DNA of 25,058 nucleotides from an uncultured Flavobacteriaceae bacterium (GTDB lineage Bacteria; Bacteroidota; Bacteroidia; Flavobacteriales; Flavobacteriaceae). This document shows, in pieces, positions 6,549 to 14,706 of the stretch (position 1 is its first letter; the number at the start of each line of letters is the position of its first letter). Made by a program: the position numbers and the translations under genes. Below the pieces are notes generated by a model. That model was not told the origin of the DNA. It saw only the letters and a program-made list of their open reading frames with translations, and ran no database searches. The DNA lies in assembly GCA_913052425.1 (NCBI GenBank), contig CAJXEG010000004.1, forward strand, positions 1-25,058. The letters run 5' to 3'.

Positions 6549-7046
6549 TCAGAAGCAATAGCGACTTTCCAACAAAATCTCAAAAAAATAATAGCCAAAA
6601 ATGACAGTCACAGAAAACTTCAAAAATACCCCCGTTAAAAAACCGATCAATGATCCTTTAGCTGCCTTGAGTGCAGTGCGTTTGTCATTTGGGTTGTAGA
6701 CCAGCTCTCCCACCAATGCACCGCAGAAAGTGCCTAAAAAAATACCCAGAGGGCCCATAAATATAAGCCCTATCAACAAACCTAAGGTAGCGCCAATGAT
6801 GCCAGATTTTGTTCCTCCAATTTTTTTGACACCGATGATGGGTATAAAATAATCTAAAATAAAAACCCCAATGGCGACTGAAAATGTAGTTGCTAAAAAT
6901 GGGAAATCTGGCGACACAAAAGAAGTCTGATGTAAAATCAATAACGCCACCCAGGCTGTGATGGGACCGGGAATCACGGGAACAAAACTTCCAATTAACC
7001 CAATAATAATTAGTAAAATTCCAATGACTATAAGTGCTAAATCCAT
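6549..7046 (-). CDS. DUF456 family membrane protein
   Basis: A 165 aa, very hydrophobic protein with about four to five membrane segments. The opening MDLALIVIGILLIIIGLIGS followed by FVPVIPGPITAWVALLIL is the DUF456 signature. Two glycine-rich stretches follow: GGTKSGIIGATLGLLIGLIF, and GPLGIFLGTFCGALVGELV near residues 97-115. The family has no established function. The ATG is at 7046 and no good -33/-7 promoter was found upstream. It stands alone, divergent from the lipoprotein-ruvC-hemW operon, and its 3' end abuts the CRISPR-like scar. Confidence 0.88.
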   Translation of the reverse strand: MDLALIVIGILLIIIGLIGSFVPVIPGPITAWVALLILHQTSFVSPDFPFLATTFSVAIGVFILDYFIPIIGVKKIGGTKSGIIGATLGLLIGLIFMGPLGIFLGTFCGALVGELVYNPNDKRTALKAAKGSLIGFLTGVFLKFSVTVIFGYYFFEILLESRYCF

Positions 7047-7153
7047 AATTAAATCTGAGGTTTTTAATTCTTTTTATTTCTAAAAATAAAAATGTTTAAA
7101 TAATAAATAGGTCAAAAGTTTGTATTTTTAAGCATCCATAAAATTACCCATCC

Positions 7154-7648
7154 ATGGAAACAAAAAAAATTATATCGCTGCTTTTGGCTCCATTTCTAGT
7201 CATCCAGTTGTCTTCCTGCGAGTTATTCGAATCGACAACTGTATCCAGTAAGGAGATCAAAAAAGCCTCAAGCTGGTCAAAAAAAGACCAAGCTCCCAGC
7301 TATCCTGAGTGTGAGTCCCTTGAAAAAGACGAACAACTGGACTGTTTTCAAAACATCATCTCAGAACGCCTGATGATGTCCATCTCCGATGCCAATATGG
7401 TGGCCAGTACTCCATTGGATGAAAACGTTGTCCTAACCCTAAAAGTAGATAAAACCGGTGCTTTCAGTCTGATGGAAGCTGAAATTCCCAATAGTGTTTT
7501 AGAAGCATTGCCTTATTTGGAATCAACGCTCAACGAAGCAGTAGTCAACTTACCTCAAGCACTCCCTGCAACCAAGACCAATGTAGGGGTCTATGTTGAC
7601 ACCCAATTTACTCTGCCGATCCAAATCAGGGCCCAGCCCACTGAATGA
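7154..7648 (+). CDS. Lipoprotein with a TonB C-terminal-like domain
   Basis: A 164 aa protein with a lipoprotein signal: positive METKK, a hydrophobic stretch, then the lipobox LSSC with the lipidated cysteine at residue 22. The mature part contains a cysteine pair (C53 in PECESL, C64 in LDCF), probably a disulfide. It ends with a pattern seen in TonB C-terminal-like modules: LTLKVDKTGAFSL, later LPQALPATKTNVGVYV, then QFTLPIQI. Its substrate or partner is unknown. There is no TonB membrane anchor or proline-rich linker, so it is not a normal energy transducer. The last four bases ATGA also form the ruvC start, so it heads a tight operon with ruvC and hemW, though a functional link is not evident. 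Confidence 0.75.
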   Translation: METKKIISLLLAPFLVIQLSSCELFESTTVSSKEIKKASSWSKKDQAPSYPECESLEKDEQLDCFQNIISERLMMSISDANMVASTPLDENVVLTLKVDKTGAFSLMEAEIPNSVLEALPYLESTLNEAVVNLPQALPATKTNVGVYVDTQFTLPIQIRAQPTE

Positions 7649-8205
7649 ATTTAGAAGATCAAATTATTTTGGGAATCGATCCCGGAACCACCATCATGGG
7701 TTTTGGTTTGATCAAGGTATATAAAGGGCAAATGAAGCTCATTCAAATGCATGAGCTCCAATTAAAAAAGTACGACAATCATTATTTAAAACTTCAGCAA
7801 ATTTTTGTGAGAACCTTGGGGCTTATTGAAGAATACCATCCTGATCAAATAGCAATCGAAGCACCTTTTTTTGGTAAAAATGTACAGTCTATGCTGAAAT
7901 TGGGTAGGGCGCAAGGTGTCGCTATGGCTGCAGGGCTTTATCGAGAAGTTCCAATTACCGAGTATTCCCCCAAAAAAATTAAAATGGCCATTACTGGCAA
8001 CGGTAACGCCTCCAAGGAGCAAGTTGCCAAAATGTTGCAAAGCCTCTTTAAAATTAAGGAATTACCCAAGAATCTCGATGCTACCGATGGCTTGGCCGCG
8101 GCGGTCTGTCATTTTTTTAACCATGGTCGACCCGAAAAAACAAAGACCTATACCGGGTGGCAGGCCTATGTCAATCAAAATCCCAAAAAAGTTAAATCAG
8201 GTTAA
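7645..8205 (+). CDS. ruvC: Crossover junction endodeoxyribonuclease RuvC
   Basis: Holliday-junction resolvase that makes paired nicks across four-way DNA junctions during recombination, acting with RuvAB. The 186 aa protein has the four acidic catalytic residues of the RNase H-like fold: D12 in GIDPGT, E72 in AIEAPFFGKN, and D145 and D148 in LDATDGLAAA. The segment SMLKLGRAQGVAM is also a family hallmark. Length is normal. The start ATG overlaps the stop of the upstream lipoprotein gene by 4 nt, and its TAA overlaps the hemW ATG by 1 nt, so all three are likely translated from one message. Confidence 0.97.
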   Translation: MNLEDQIILGIDPGTTIMGFGLIKVYKGQMKLIQMHELQLKKYDNHYLKLQQIFVRTLGLIEEYHPDQIAIEAPFFGKNVQSMLKLGRAQGVAMAAGLYREVPITEYSPKKIKMAITGNGNASKEQVAKMLQSLFKIKELPKNLDATDGLAAAVCHFFNHGRPEKTKTYTGWQAYVNQNPKKVKSG

Positions 8206-9335
8206 TGGCTGGTATTTATTTTCATTTTCCTTTTTGCCGTCAAGCCTGTCATTACTGTAATTTTCACTTCTCCACCCAATTGAAGTATCAAGATGAAATG
8301 CTTCAAGCATTTGAGAAGGAGATTGAACTGAGGGCTGATGAATTAACCGCTGAACTGGAAAGTATTTATTTTGGTGGAGGTTCTCCCTCATTATTATCTC
8401 CAAAGTCGGTTGAACACCTGAACAATGTGGTGATTAAAAAATTTAAATCCCACGAAAATATCGAAATTACCATCGAGGTCAACCCCGATGATGTTTCTTA
8501 TGACTACTTAAAAGCTTTGAAATCTGCCGGAATCAATCGTTTGAGCATCGGCATTCAGTCGTTTTCTGATGCAGAATTAAGACTGATGAACAGGATTCAC
8601 AATGCAGATCAAGGAATCAAAACTCTTGATTGGACGGCACAGCTTTTTAATAACTTTTCTCTTGATTTAATATATGGGACTCCCTCTAGTGATCTTTCCA
8701 GCTGGAAAAATAATTTGAATCAAGCTTTGTCTTTTGATGTGCCCCATCTCTCGAGTTATGCACTCACGGTAGAGCCCAAGACTGTACTGGCGCATCAGGT
8801 AAAAAACAAAGAGGTGCAACTCCCGGATGATGAGTGGGTTAAGATTCAATACGATTGGATGGTTGATACTATGGAGGAAGCAGGTTATGAAAATTATGAA
8901 TTTTCAAATTTTAGCAAGCCGGGGTTTAATGCCGTGAATAATGCAAATTATTGGAAGGGAAAAGCCTATATTGGGATTGGCCCCGCAGCCCATAGCTTTG
9001 ATGGAAAAAGAAAAAGAAGTTGGAATCCATCCAACAACATAAAATATTTAAAATCCATTCAACAGGGTATTTTACCCGCCCAATTTGAAAATTTAAATAC
9101 CCATGAGGCTTTTAATGAGTATTTGATGACAGCTTTAAGAACCTCCTGGGGGGTTTCCCTCCAAAAAATAAACCAAACCTTTGGGGGTCATTATTCCAAC
9201 TACCTCGAAAAGCAGGTAGAAAACCACCTGATTGATCAAAGACTTTATTGGGATGGAGATGCACTGAAAGTTTCCAAGAGTGCCAAATTCCTCACAGATG
9301 GCATCGCCTCAGACCTTTTTTTGCTTAAGAATTAA
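8205..9335 (+). CDS. hemW: Radical SAM heme chaperone HemW
   Basis: HemW/YggW family protein of 376 aa, related to oxygen-independent coproporphyrinogen oxidase but acting as a heme-binding chaperone. The radical SAM cluster motif is FCRQACHYCNF with C11, C15 and C18. The residue after the third cysteine pair is F20 rather than a cysteine, which separates HemW (CxxxCxxCxF) from HemN (CxxxCxxCxC). YFGGGSPSLL is the SAM-binding GGxPS-type motif, and INRLSIGIQSF and GIGPAAHSF are typical HemW segments. Last gene of the lipoprotein-ruvC-hemW operon. It ends 4 bp before the convergent dipeptidase gene, with no visible terminator between them. Confidence 0.94.
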   Translation: MAGIYFHFPFCRQACHYCNFHFSTQLKYQDEMLQAFEKEIELRADELTAELESIYFGGGSPSLLSPKSVEHLNNVVIKKFKSHENIEITIEVNPDDVSYDYLKALKSAGINRLSIGIQSFSDAELRLMNRIHNADQGIKTLDWTAQLFNNFSLDLIYGTPSSDLSSWKNNLNQALSFDVPHLSSYALTVEPKTVLAHQVKNKEVQLPDDEWVKIQYDWMVDTMEEAGYENYEFSNFSKPGFNAVNNANYWKGKAYIGIGPAAHSFDGKRKRSWNPSNNIKYLKSIQQGILPAQFENLNTHEAFNEYLMTALRTSWGVSLQKINQTFGGHYSNYLEKQVENHLIDQRLYWDGDALKVSKSAKFLTDGIASDLFLLKN

Positions 9336-9339
9336 AGGT

Positions 9340-10725
9340 TTATTGATTCCCGTATAATTCCGAAAAATAAGGGTGAAAAAGAGCAATGGTTTCGATACCC
9401 TTCAGGAAGTTGTCAATCCCATAATGTTCATTGGGGGAATGAATTGCATCGCTGTCAAAACCAAATCCCATCAGTAAAGTTTTGGTGCCCAAAACCTTTT
9501 CAAACATCGGGACTATGGGAATACTCCCCCCATCTCTCTTGGCATGAGGGACTACCCCAAAAACATCATTATAGGCTTTTTCGGCTGCCTTATAGGCCAA
9601 AGAGTCAGTAGGTGTTACATAGGCATTACCGCCATGATGGGTGGTAACTTCAACCTTTACACCTTCTGGTGCCATTGCTTTAAAATGTTGCTCAAACAGT
9701 TCACTGATTTTTTTCCATTCTTGATGGGGAACCAAGCGCATTGAAATTTTGGCGTGGGCTTGACTGGTGATGACTGTTTTTGCTCCTTCTCCCGTATAAC
9801 CTCCCCAAATTCCATTCACATCCAGTGTGGGACGAATTGATCTGCGATCCAATGTAGTGTATCCTTTTTCTCCCATCACAGCATCGATTCCAATAGAGTC
9901 TTTAAAACTCTTTTCATTCAAACCATTCTCATTCATTTTCTTCCGCTCCGATTCAGAAATTTTTTCCACTTGATCATAGAATCCGGGAATATTTACCTTT
10001 TTATTCTCATCGTGCAGGGAAGCAATCATATCACACAAAACATTAATGGGATTGGCGACTGTTCCTCCATATAAACCGGAATGTAAATCTCTATTGGGTC
10101 CCGTTACGGTAACCTCCATATAGCTTAACCCTCTCAAGCCCGTGGTGATGGCTGGGTTTTCAATACTGTTAATTCCCGTATCTGAAATGAGTATGATATC
10201 CGATTGTAACATGCTTTTGTGATCTCTGATAAATTTTTCCAAGTGATCACTGCCCACTTCTTCCTCCCCCTCGATGACAAACTTTATGTTATTTTTGAGT
10301 GCGTTGTTTTGCATCAAAATTTCAACGGCTTTGAGATGCATAAACATTTGTCCTTTATCATCACAGGCGCCTCTGGCAAAAATGGCACCCTTGGGGTGCA
10401 AGTCAGTTTTTTTAATTACTGGTTCAAAGGGGGGGCTCTCCCAAAGTTCCAGTGGATCGGGTGGTTGAACGTCATAGTGACCGTAAACCAATACAGTGGG
10501 GGCATTTTCTGAGACCAAAATTTCTCCATAAACCACTGGATGACCTCCTGTTTCATAAATTTGAACCGTGGAACACCCTATTTCATTGAGTGCGTTTTCT
10601 ATCCATTTCGCTGTTTTTTTTACATTCTTTTTGTAGTGAGGATCTGCGCTGATGGATGGAATTTTGAGCAATTCTATGAGTTGATCAATAAAATTTTCTT
10701 TTTGATTTTGAAGGATTTTTTTCAT
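9340..10725 (-). CDS. M20 family dipeptidase
   Basis: Metallopeptidase of the M20/M25/M40 (CNDP/carnosinase-like) group, 461 aa, a usual length, with no signal peptide and therefore probably cytosolic. The two-zinc site is complete: H83 and catalytic D85 in GHYDVQPP, D122 in GACDDKGQ, general base E154 with ligand E155 in EGEEEVGS, D182 in SDTG, and H429 in IHSPNEH. The lid/dimerisation domain (about 210-340) lies between. It should cleave dipeptides or similar short peptides; exact specificity cannot be read. The ATG at 10725 is the first of the frame. Divergent from tRNA-Leu and convergent with hemW. Confidence 0.93.
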   Translation of the reverse strand: MKKILQNQKENFIDQLIELLKIPSISADPHYKKNVKKTAKWIENALNEIGCSTVQIYETGGHPVVYGEILVSENAPTVLVYGHYDVQPPDPLELWESPPFEPVIKKTDLHPKGAIFARGACDDKGQMFMHLKAVEILMQNNALKNNIKFVIEGEEEVGSDHLEKFIRDHKSMLQSDIILISDTGINSIENPAITTGLRGLSYMEVTVTGPNRDLHSGLYGGTVANPINVLCDMIASLHDENKKVNIPGFYDQVEKISESERKKMNENGLNEKSFKDSIGIDAVMGEKGYTTLDRRSIRPTLDVNGIWGGYTGEGAKTVITSQAHAKISMRLVPHQEWKKISELFEQHFKAMAPEGVKVEVTTHHGGNAYVTPTDSLAYKAAEKAYNDVFGVVPHAKRDGGSIPIVPMFEKVLGTKTLLMGFGFDSDAIHSPNEHYGIDNFLKGIETIALFHPYFSELYGNQ

Positions 10726-10802
10726 GAGCTTTTATAACACTATAAATGTACAAAACATTGTTTCTTTTTTTTTTGTTGAAAATCATTTTAAGAAAACTTG
10801 AT

Positions 10803-10810
10803 TATATTTG
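10803..10810 (+). promoter_or_regulatory. -7 box of the tRNA-Leu promoter
   Basis: TATATTTG fits TAnnTTTG and ends 15 nt before the mature tRNA. No TTG at -33 is visible. Confidence 0.5.
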
Positions 10811-10825
10811 TGCTCGTTTTACCAG

Positions 10826-10910
10826 GCGGGTGTGGTGAAATTGGTAGACACGCTAGATTTAGGATCTAGTGCTTCACGGCGTGGGGGTTCGAGTCCCTTC
10901 ACCCGCACCA
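10826..10910 (+). tRNA. tRNA-Leu (anticodon TAG)
   Basis: An 85-nt class II tRNA. The acceptor arms GCGGGTG (10826-10832) and CACCCGC (10900-10906) pair fully, followed by discriminator A and an encoded CCA at 10908-10910. The D arm contains TGGTGAAATTGGTAGACA. The anticodon arm has stem CTAGA/TCTAG around loop TTTAGGA, giving anticodon TAG and leucine. The T arm contains GGTTCGAGTCC. The long variable arm is as expected for leucine tRNAs. Confidence 0.97.
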
Positions 10911-10942
10911 AAAAAACCTCTATTCAAAATAGAGGTTTTTTT
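10911..10942 (+). terminator. Rho-independent terminator after tRNA-Leu
   Basis: The stem CCTCTATT (10917-10924)/AATAGAGG (10928-10935) has a 3-nt loop, is flanked by an A-run, and is followed by seven T at 10936-10942. It starts directly after the tRNA CCA. The A-run on the other arm would let it work in both directions. Confidence 0.9.
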
Positions 10943-11009
10943 ATGGCATTGATTGTAAATTTTACTAACCGAATAATCTTATTTAAAAATTCAACGGTTT
11001 ATCTGCTGA

Positions 11010-11405
11010 TTACGCTTTTATAATGATAATCTGAGCTTGAGCATGTAGGGCATTATTTTCTATAGCATGTTCCATAATGTCTTTTCCTTCATCACAAATG
11101 GGTTCAATCAACATGGCTCCGTAGGTGGCCAGTAACAAAATCATTTCTGCTTTGTCGTGGATGGCAGCATGAATGATCAATGGCTTTCCATTGACTTTCA
11201 TTCTGGGGCTGATTTTTCCCGATTGAAGGAGTTGCTCTATGTATTCATAATTTTCTGTTTGAATGGCCATGAGCGCCTTTTCTTCTAGGAGTGTACTTTT
11301 TTCTTCAAGAGCTTCAATGGACAAGCTATCTTTGGATACTAACATCTCAGATGCACTAAGTGTTGTTAGGGAAATTAGGAATGCGAAGAGTAAAAACTTT
11401 TTCAT
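11010..11405 (-). CDS. Exported ankyrin-repeat-like protein
   Basis: A 131 aa protein with an N-terminal signal peptide (MKKFLLFAFLISLTTLSAS, cleavage near residue 19). After an acidic helical linker, the region from about residue 45 reads like degenerate ankyrin repeats: ENYEYIEQLLQSG, then GKPLIIHAAIHDKAEMILLL, then a third helix pair near EGKDIMEHAIENNA. Such small periplasmic ankyrin proteins are common in flavobacteria and probably bind another protein; the partner is unknown. A TATCTTTG -7 box lies at 11431-11438. It stands alone between the tRNA terminator and a long AT-rich gap. Confidence 0.75.
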   Translation of the reverse strand: MKKFLLFAFLISLTTLSASEMLVSKDSLSIEALEEKSTLLEEKALMAIQTENYEYIEQLLQSGKISPRMKVNGKPLIIHAAIHDKAEMILLLATYGAMLIEPICDEGKDIMEHAIENNALHAQAQIIIIKA

Positions 11406-11430
11406 TTCGAGTACTATTTAATTTTTTATT

Positions 11431-11438
11431 CAAAGATA
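11431..11438 (-). promoter_or_regulatory. -7 box of the ankyrin-like gene
   Basis: TATCTTTG on the minus strand, 25 nt before the ATG at 11405. It is identical to the lipA -7 box but has no TTG at the -33 distance. Confidence 0.4.
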
Positions 11439-11622
11439 TTGACGAAACAGTACTTATTATTCATTTTAATTACCTTAGTTATGTATAATATTAACCTTTA
11501 TTGATATTATTTGTTGTTTAATGTTAAAATCAACCAATATTATTGTTTAATATTAAAGAAATTTTAATTTTTTCAGAGTTACATTTAAATTTTGATTTAT
11601 TTTTACTGCCGATTCTTTCTTT

Positions 11623-11778
11623 TTAATTAAAAAACTCCTTAAAAGTGTTTAAATCAGTAGTTGTGATTTGAAATTGCGGATTAAATTTCTTGCCCAAAAT
11701 GTCGAAATTGTTACTTGTAGTCAGAGAAATCTGGCAAAGGAATTTGGCTGCTAAAGCGAATATGCATTCGGATTTAGA
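11623..11778 (-). pseudogene. Possible C-terminal remnant of a PIN-domain protein
   Basis: A 51-codon open stretch on the minus strand with no start codon, ending at TAA (11623-11625). It contains CIFALAAKFLCQISLTTSNN, then FDILGKKF, QITTTDLNTF and KEFFN. The order of an alanine-rich helix, a strand with TTSNNFDIL, and a final ITT..L..FKEFF helix resembles the tail of PIN (VapC-like) toxins. There a conserved aspartate often starts the alanine-rich helix; here it reads SEC. No antitoxin or N-terminal part is visible. This is a weak, pattern-based suggestion. Confidence 0.25.
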
Positions 11779-11806
11779 CTACTTTGCCTAACTGAAGTTG
11801 TACAGT

Positions 11807-12553
11807 CTACTTATTAGACCTGTTTACTTTAAAATAGTCTAATTTGATGTCATCCAAACCGTCTTTGTCAAAGGGGTATTCCATTTGATCTTGAATATTG
11901 TAGAGAGAAATGAGGATAAACTCACTGAGGATGATTACAAAATAAGTCAGTCCCATAGGATTTTCCAAACCAATTTTATTGATAATGGTAGGGGTATATA
12001 TTACCGGAAACATGTATATAAAGATCAAGCAGTAGGCTTTCAAACTGATTGGAGTCCTGTGTGTATGAATGGCAATAAGATTTTCCTGTGATACATGAAC
12101 ATCTTTGATAAACCTGAATATCTTTTGTTTGGATCCTCCAGACAATTCCTCGTTGTGTTTTTCGATGAATTGGTAAATTAACGCGGTTTTGCTGTCGATT
12201 TTATCTGTATTGTAATTGGATTGCGACAAGTGATCTAAAAAGGAGTTGGAAAGATCGTTTAGTATTTCATTTATTTCTTTTTTTGCTTCATCTGTTAATT
12301 TAGGACTATTCATGAAATAATAGGAGATGGTTTTGATGGCACCTCTATGCAAACTCAAAAACTCCAAAGCTTTCTCCCTGCGCTTGAATGCTCCCCTGAT
12401 GGCAAACACCAAGGGGAATATGATCGCAATACTGATTAGTGTAAGGTCAATATTATAGATGATTTCAAAATTGTAAGCACAATAAGGTACTAATAATGAG
12501 AGCAATAGTGTTATTAGCGTACGATGATTAATAATGGCAAGATATCTTATCAC
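11807..12553 (-). CDS. Bestrophin-like membrane protein
   Basis: A 248 aa protein with two hydrophobic helices near residues 10-55, a charged helical middle (60-175), and two more helices near 172-222. It ends with EYPFDKDGLDDIKLDYFKV. The arrangement, and the PFDxxGxDDI motif just after the last helix, resemble the bestrophin/UPF0187 anion-channel superfamily, whose cytosolic segment follows the membrane core with a similar acidic motif. Sequence similarity otherwise looks distant. The frame has no upstream ATG: the GTG at 12553 is the only plausible start, since a TAG blocks it 33 nt further up and the next ATG is after residue 80. Divergent from the CotH-like gene. Confidence 0.65.
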   Translation of the reverse strand: MIRYLAIINHRTLITLLLSLLVPYCAYNFEIIYNIDLTLISIAIIFPLVFAIRGAFKRREKALEFLSLHRGAIKTISYYFMNSPKLTDEAKKEINEILNDLSNSFLDHLSQSNYNTDKIDSKTALIYQFIEKHNEELSGGSKQKIFRFIKDVHVSQENLIAIHTHRTPISLKAYCLIFIYMFPVIYTPTIINKIGLENPMGLTYFVIILSEFILISLYNIQDQMEYPFDKDGLDDIKLDYFKVNRSNK

Positions 12554-12590
12554 AAAAATTAGTATTTTAGTTAAAACTATTAACTATATT

Positions 12591-13610
12591 ATGAATAAGC
12601 AAATCTTTTTTTGGGTTGGACTATTAATAGTTACTTCTCTCACTGCTCAAGTTGAACAAAAATCAGATGCACTCTTCAAAAATCAGAGTCCTTTAAAAAT
12701 AAAGTTGAGTTACTCCAACGATGTTATTAGATTGGAGACAGATGATACAACACTCGTTAAAACAACCATGTCTTTTTGGAACGAAGACAAATGGAATGAT
12801 CTTGAAGTTTCTCTTAGGGCCAGAGGCAATTTTAGAAGGTCTAAGTGTTATTTCCCGCCCATTAAGATGAAAATCAAAAAATCAAAAGCTGAAGGAACTT
12901 TGTTTGAGGGAAATAAAAACTTAAAATTGGTTGTTCCTTGCCTACTTCAGAAAGAAAAAAATGACAATATCGTCCAAGAGTTCATAGCCTACAAACTTTA
13001 CGAAAAAATATCTCCTTATCACTTCCAAACCAGAATGGTTGAAATTGAATTTGTAGAAATCAAAAAAAAGAAGACAATAGTGCATCAACTCAAAGGGTTC
13101 TTGATTGAAGACGACAAGCGAGTGGCTGATCGATTTGAAGGAAAGTCTTTTGAAAGGTATATCCATCCCAAAGCCATGGATGACATAACCTCTATCCAAA
13201 ATACCATGTTCCAATTTATGATTGGAAACACTGATTTTTCTGTTGCCTATCAACACAATGGTAAATTACTTTATGCCAACAAAAAAATCTATCCGTTGCC
13301 CTATGACTTTGACTTGTGCGGTTTGGTAGATGCCAGTTATGCCATTGTAAACAGAAATCTGGGAATCAGTTCTGTCAAAGACAGAAAATATCGAGGTTTT
13401 AAAAGAGATGAATCACTGGTTCAAGAGGTCAGGGATCAATTGTTAAGTAAAAAATCACAATTCTTTCAAATCATTGATGACCAGCAACCCAGATTTGAAT
13501 TGGCCTCTGAATTTGAAAGTACAAAGACGTTCTTATCCAGCTTTTTTGAAATTTTGGAAGATGACAAAGAGTTTGACAAAAAGGTGATCCAAAATATGAG
13601 AACCAAGTAA
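12591..13610 (+). CDS. Exported CotH-like kinase-fold protein
   Basis: A 339 aa protein with a signal peptide (MNKQIFFWVGLLIVTSLTAQ). The ATG at 12591 is chosen over one at 12534 because it gives a proper signal sequence. Shared features with CotH-type atypical kinases and a related uncharacterised bacterial family are SLRARGNFRRSKCYFPPIKM, then NLKLVVPC and EFIAYKLYEKI. Further on are KGFLIEDDKRVADR, FMIGNTDFSV (Asn and Asp of the active-site loop) and LPYDFDLCGLVDA (DFD, like the metal-binding DFG of kinases). It could phosphorylate exported proteins or be an inactive relative. Divergent from the bestrophin-like gene; it ends 2 bp before the convergent alkaline phosphatase pseudogene. Confidence 0.65.
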   Translation: MNKQIFFWVGLLIVTSLTAQVEQKSDALFKNQSPLKIKLSYSNDVIRLETDDTTLVKTTMSFWNEDKWNDLEVSLRARGNFRRSKCYFPPIKMKIKKSKAEGTLFEGNKNLKLVVPCLLQKEKNDNIVQEFIAYKLYEKISPYHFQTRMVEIEFVEIKKKKTIVHQLKGFLIEDDKRVADRFEGKSFERYIHPKAMDDITSIQNTMFQFMIGNTDFSVAYQHNGKLLYANKKIYPLPYDFDLCGLVDASYAIVNRNLGISSVKDRKYRGFKRDESLVQEVRDQLLSKKSQFFQIIDDQQPRFELASEFESTKTFLSSFFEILEDDKEFDKKVIQNMRTK

Positions 13611-13612
13611 GC

Positions 13613-14669
13613 TTAGTTAACACCCAGAGCTTCTGTCATTTTGTGGAAGATTTGGGAGTTTTCATAAACTCCAGCAAATAGTTCGGAAAATTTTCCATAA
13701 CTAAAAACAGGCACCATGGTGGCACTGTGACCACCCGTGTTAAATCCAGCAACCAACTCAAAACCCTTGGTCATCCCCATGGTAATGGCCAGTCCCCCTG
13801 TTTCATGGTCGGCTGTTACGACGACCAAAGTGTTGGCATTGTTTTTTGCAAAATTCAGTGCTGCCTCAATGGCACTGTTGAACTCTATTAATTCTGACGT
13901 AATATAATCGATATCATTAGCGTGGCCTCCCCAATCGATCTGTAAGCCTTCTACCATAAGGAAAAAGGGTTCTTCTTGGCTGTCCAACTTATATCCAGAG
14001 TAGCAGTTAAATATTACGCCAATAGCGGGTCTCTTCCATCGATAATCGATGGGGGTTCTTCATCATAAGTAAACAAACCTATTTTTTTGGCTTTCGATTT
14101 TTTAAAAGCTCTAAAGTTTTTGACCACATCCAGAGTGTTCATTTCTTCGATAAGGTTTCTGCCGTCCACTCTTTCATTAAAGTACTTTTTTCCTCCACCG
14201 ATAAAATAATCTACATCACTTTCACTCAGTTGAATGGTAATTTCTTCATATTTTTTTCAGGAGTCTACATTGGCATAAAAGGATGCAGGGGTTGCATGAA
14301 CAATACTGGAGTTGGCAATAAGTCCCTTATTGTATCCATTCTCTTCACAAATTTCCAATACGGATTCAAGTTTTTGATTTCTTGAGCTGATCCCAATCAC
14401 ACCATTATATGTTTTTTCTGCACAAGCCATGGCAGTTCTACTGGCAGCAGAATCCGTAACCAAACTTTTTACTGCATGAGTTTTGGAAAGTCCAATGACA
14501 GGGAAATCTTCCAAAACAGTTTGATTGTTATTGGCATACATTCCTGCCGATATTTGACTTAAGCCCATTCCGTCACCAATCAGAAAAATAACATTCAATG
14601 GGGGGTCGACTCCTTGTTGGGCCTGGGCAAGGGCCAAGGGCAAAACAAGCATAATAATACTTTTTTCAT
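13613..14669 (-). pseudogene. Alkaline phosphatase, multiply broken
   Basis: Remains of a PhoA-type alkaline phosphatase. The N-terminal piece has IFLIGDGMGLSQIS (first metal site) and VTDSAASRTAMACA with the serine nucleophile. The C-terminal piece has FFLMVEGLQIDWGGHANDID, VTADHETGG and GGHSATMVPVFSYG, the remaining metal ligands. Four lesions are seen. The ATG at 14669 with six A is one base out of frame with the signal peptide (one more A would restore MKKSIIMLVLPLALAQA). TGA at 14257-14259 replaces an expected Arg codon before KKYEEITIQLSESDVDYFIG. TAA lies at 14014-14016. A frameshift near 13985-14010 joins the C-terminal piece. The organism probably no longer makes this enzyme from here. 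Confidence 0.93.
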
Positions 14670-14706
14670 TTTTACAGATTGTGATGTAAATATAAAAAAT
14701 GGAAAT

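Larger units (their letters stand above)
11406..11806. other. AT-rich intergenic gap
   Basis: 400 bp without an intact gene. It holds the -7 box of the ankyrin-like gene (11431-11438), a very AT-rich stretch at about 11450-11660, and a short minus-strand frame (11623-11778) that may be a toxin remnant. No tandem repeats, tRNA or terminators were recognised. Confidence 0.6.

Noticed and set aside
9336..9339. Terminator between hemW and the dipeptidase
   Set aside because: Only four bases separate the stops and no hairpin with a T-run was found.
10769..10774. Long T-run before the tRNA as a phase-variation tract
   Set aside because: It is intergenic, far from any -33/-7 pair, and typical of AT-rich flavobacterial spacers.
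10808..11023. Open frame of 71 codons across the tRNA
   Set aside because: It runs through the tRNA-Leu and its terminator and has no coding character.
13985..14669. Programmed frameshift or recoding in the phosphatase
   Set aside because: Several lesions of different kinds, with no slippery site plus structure, are better explained by decay.
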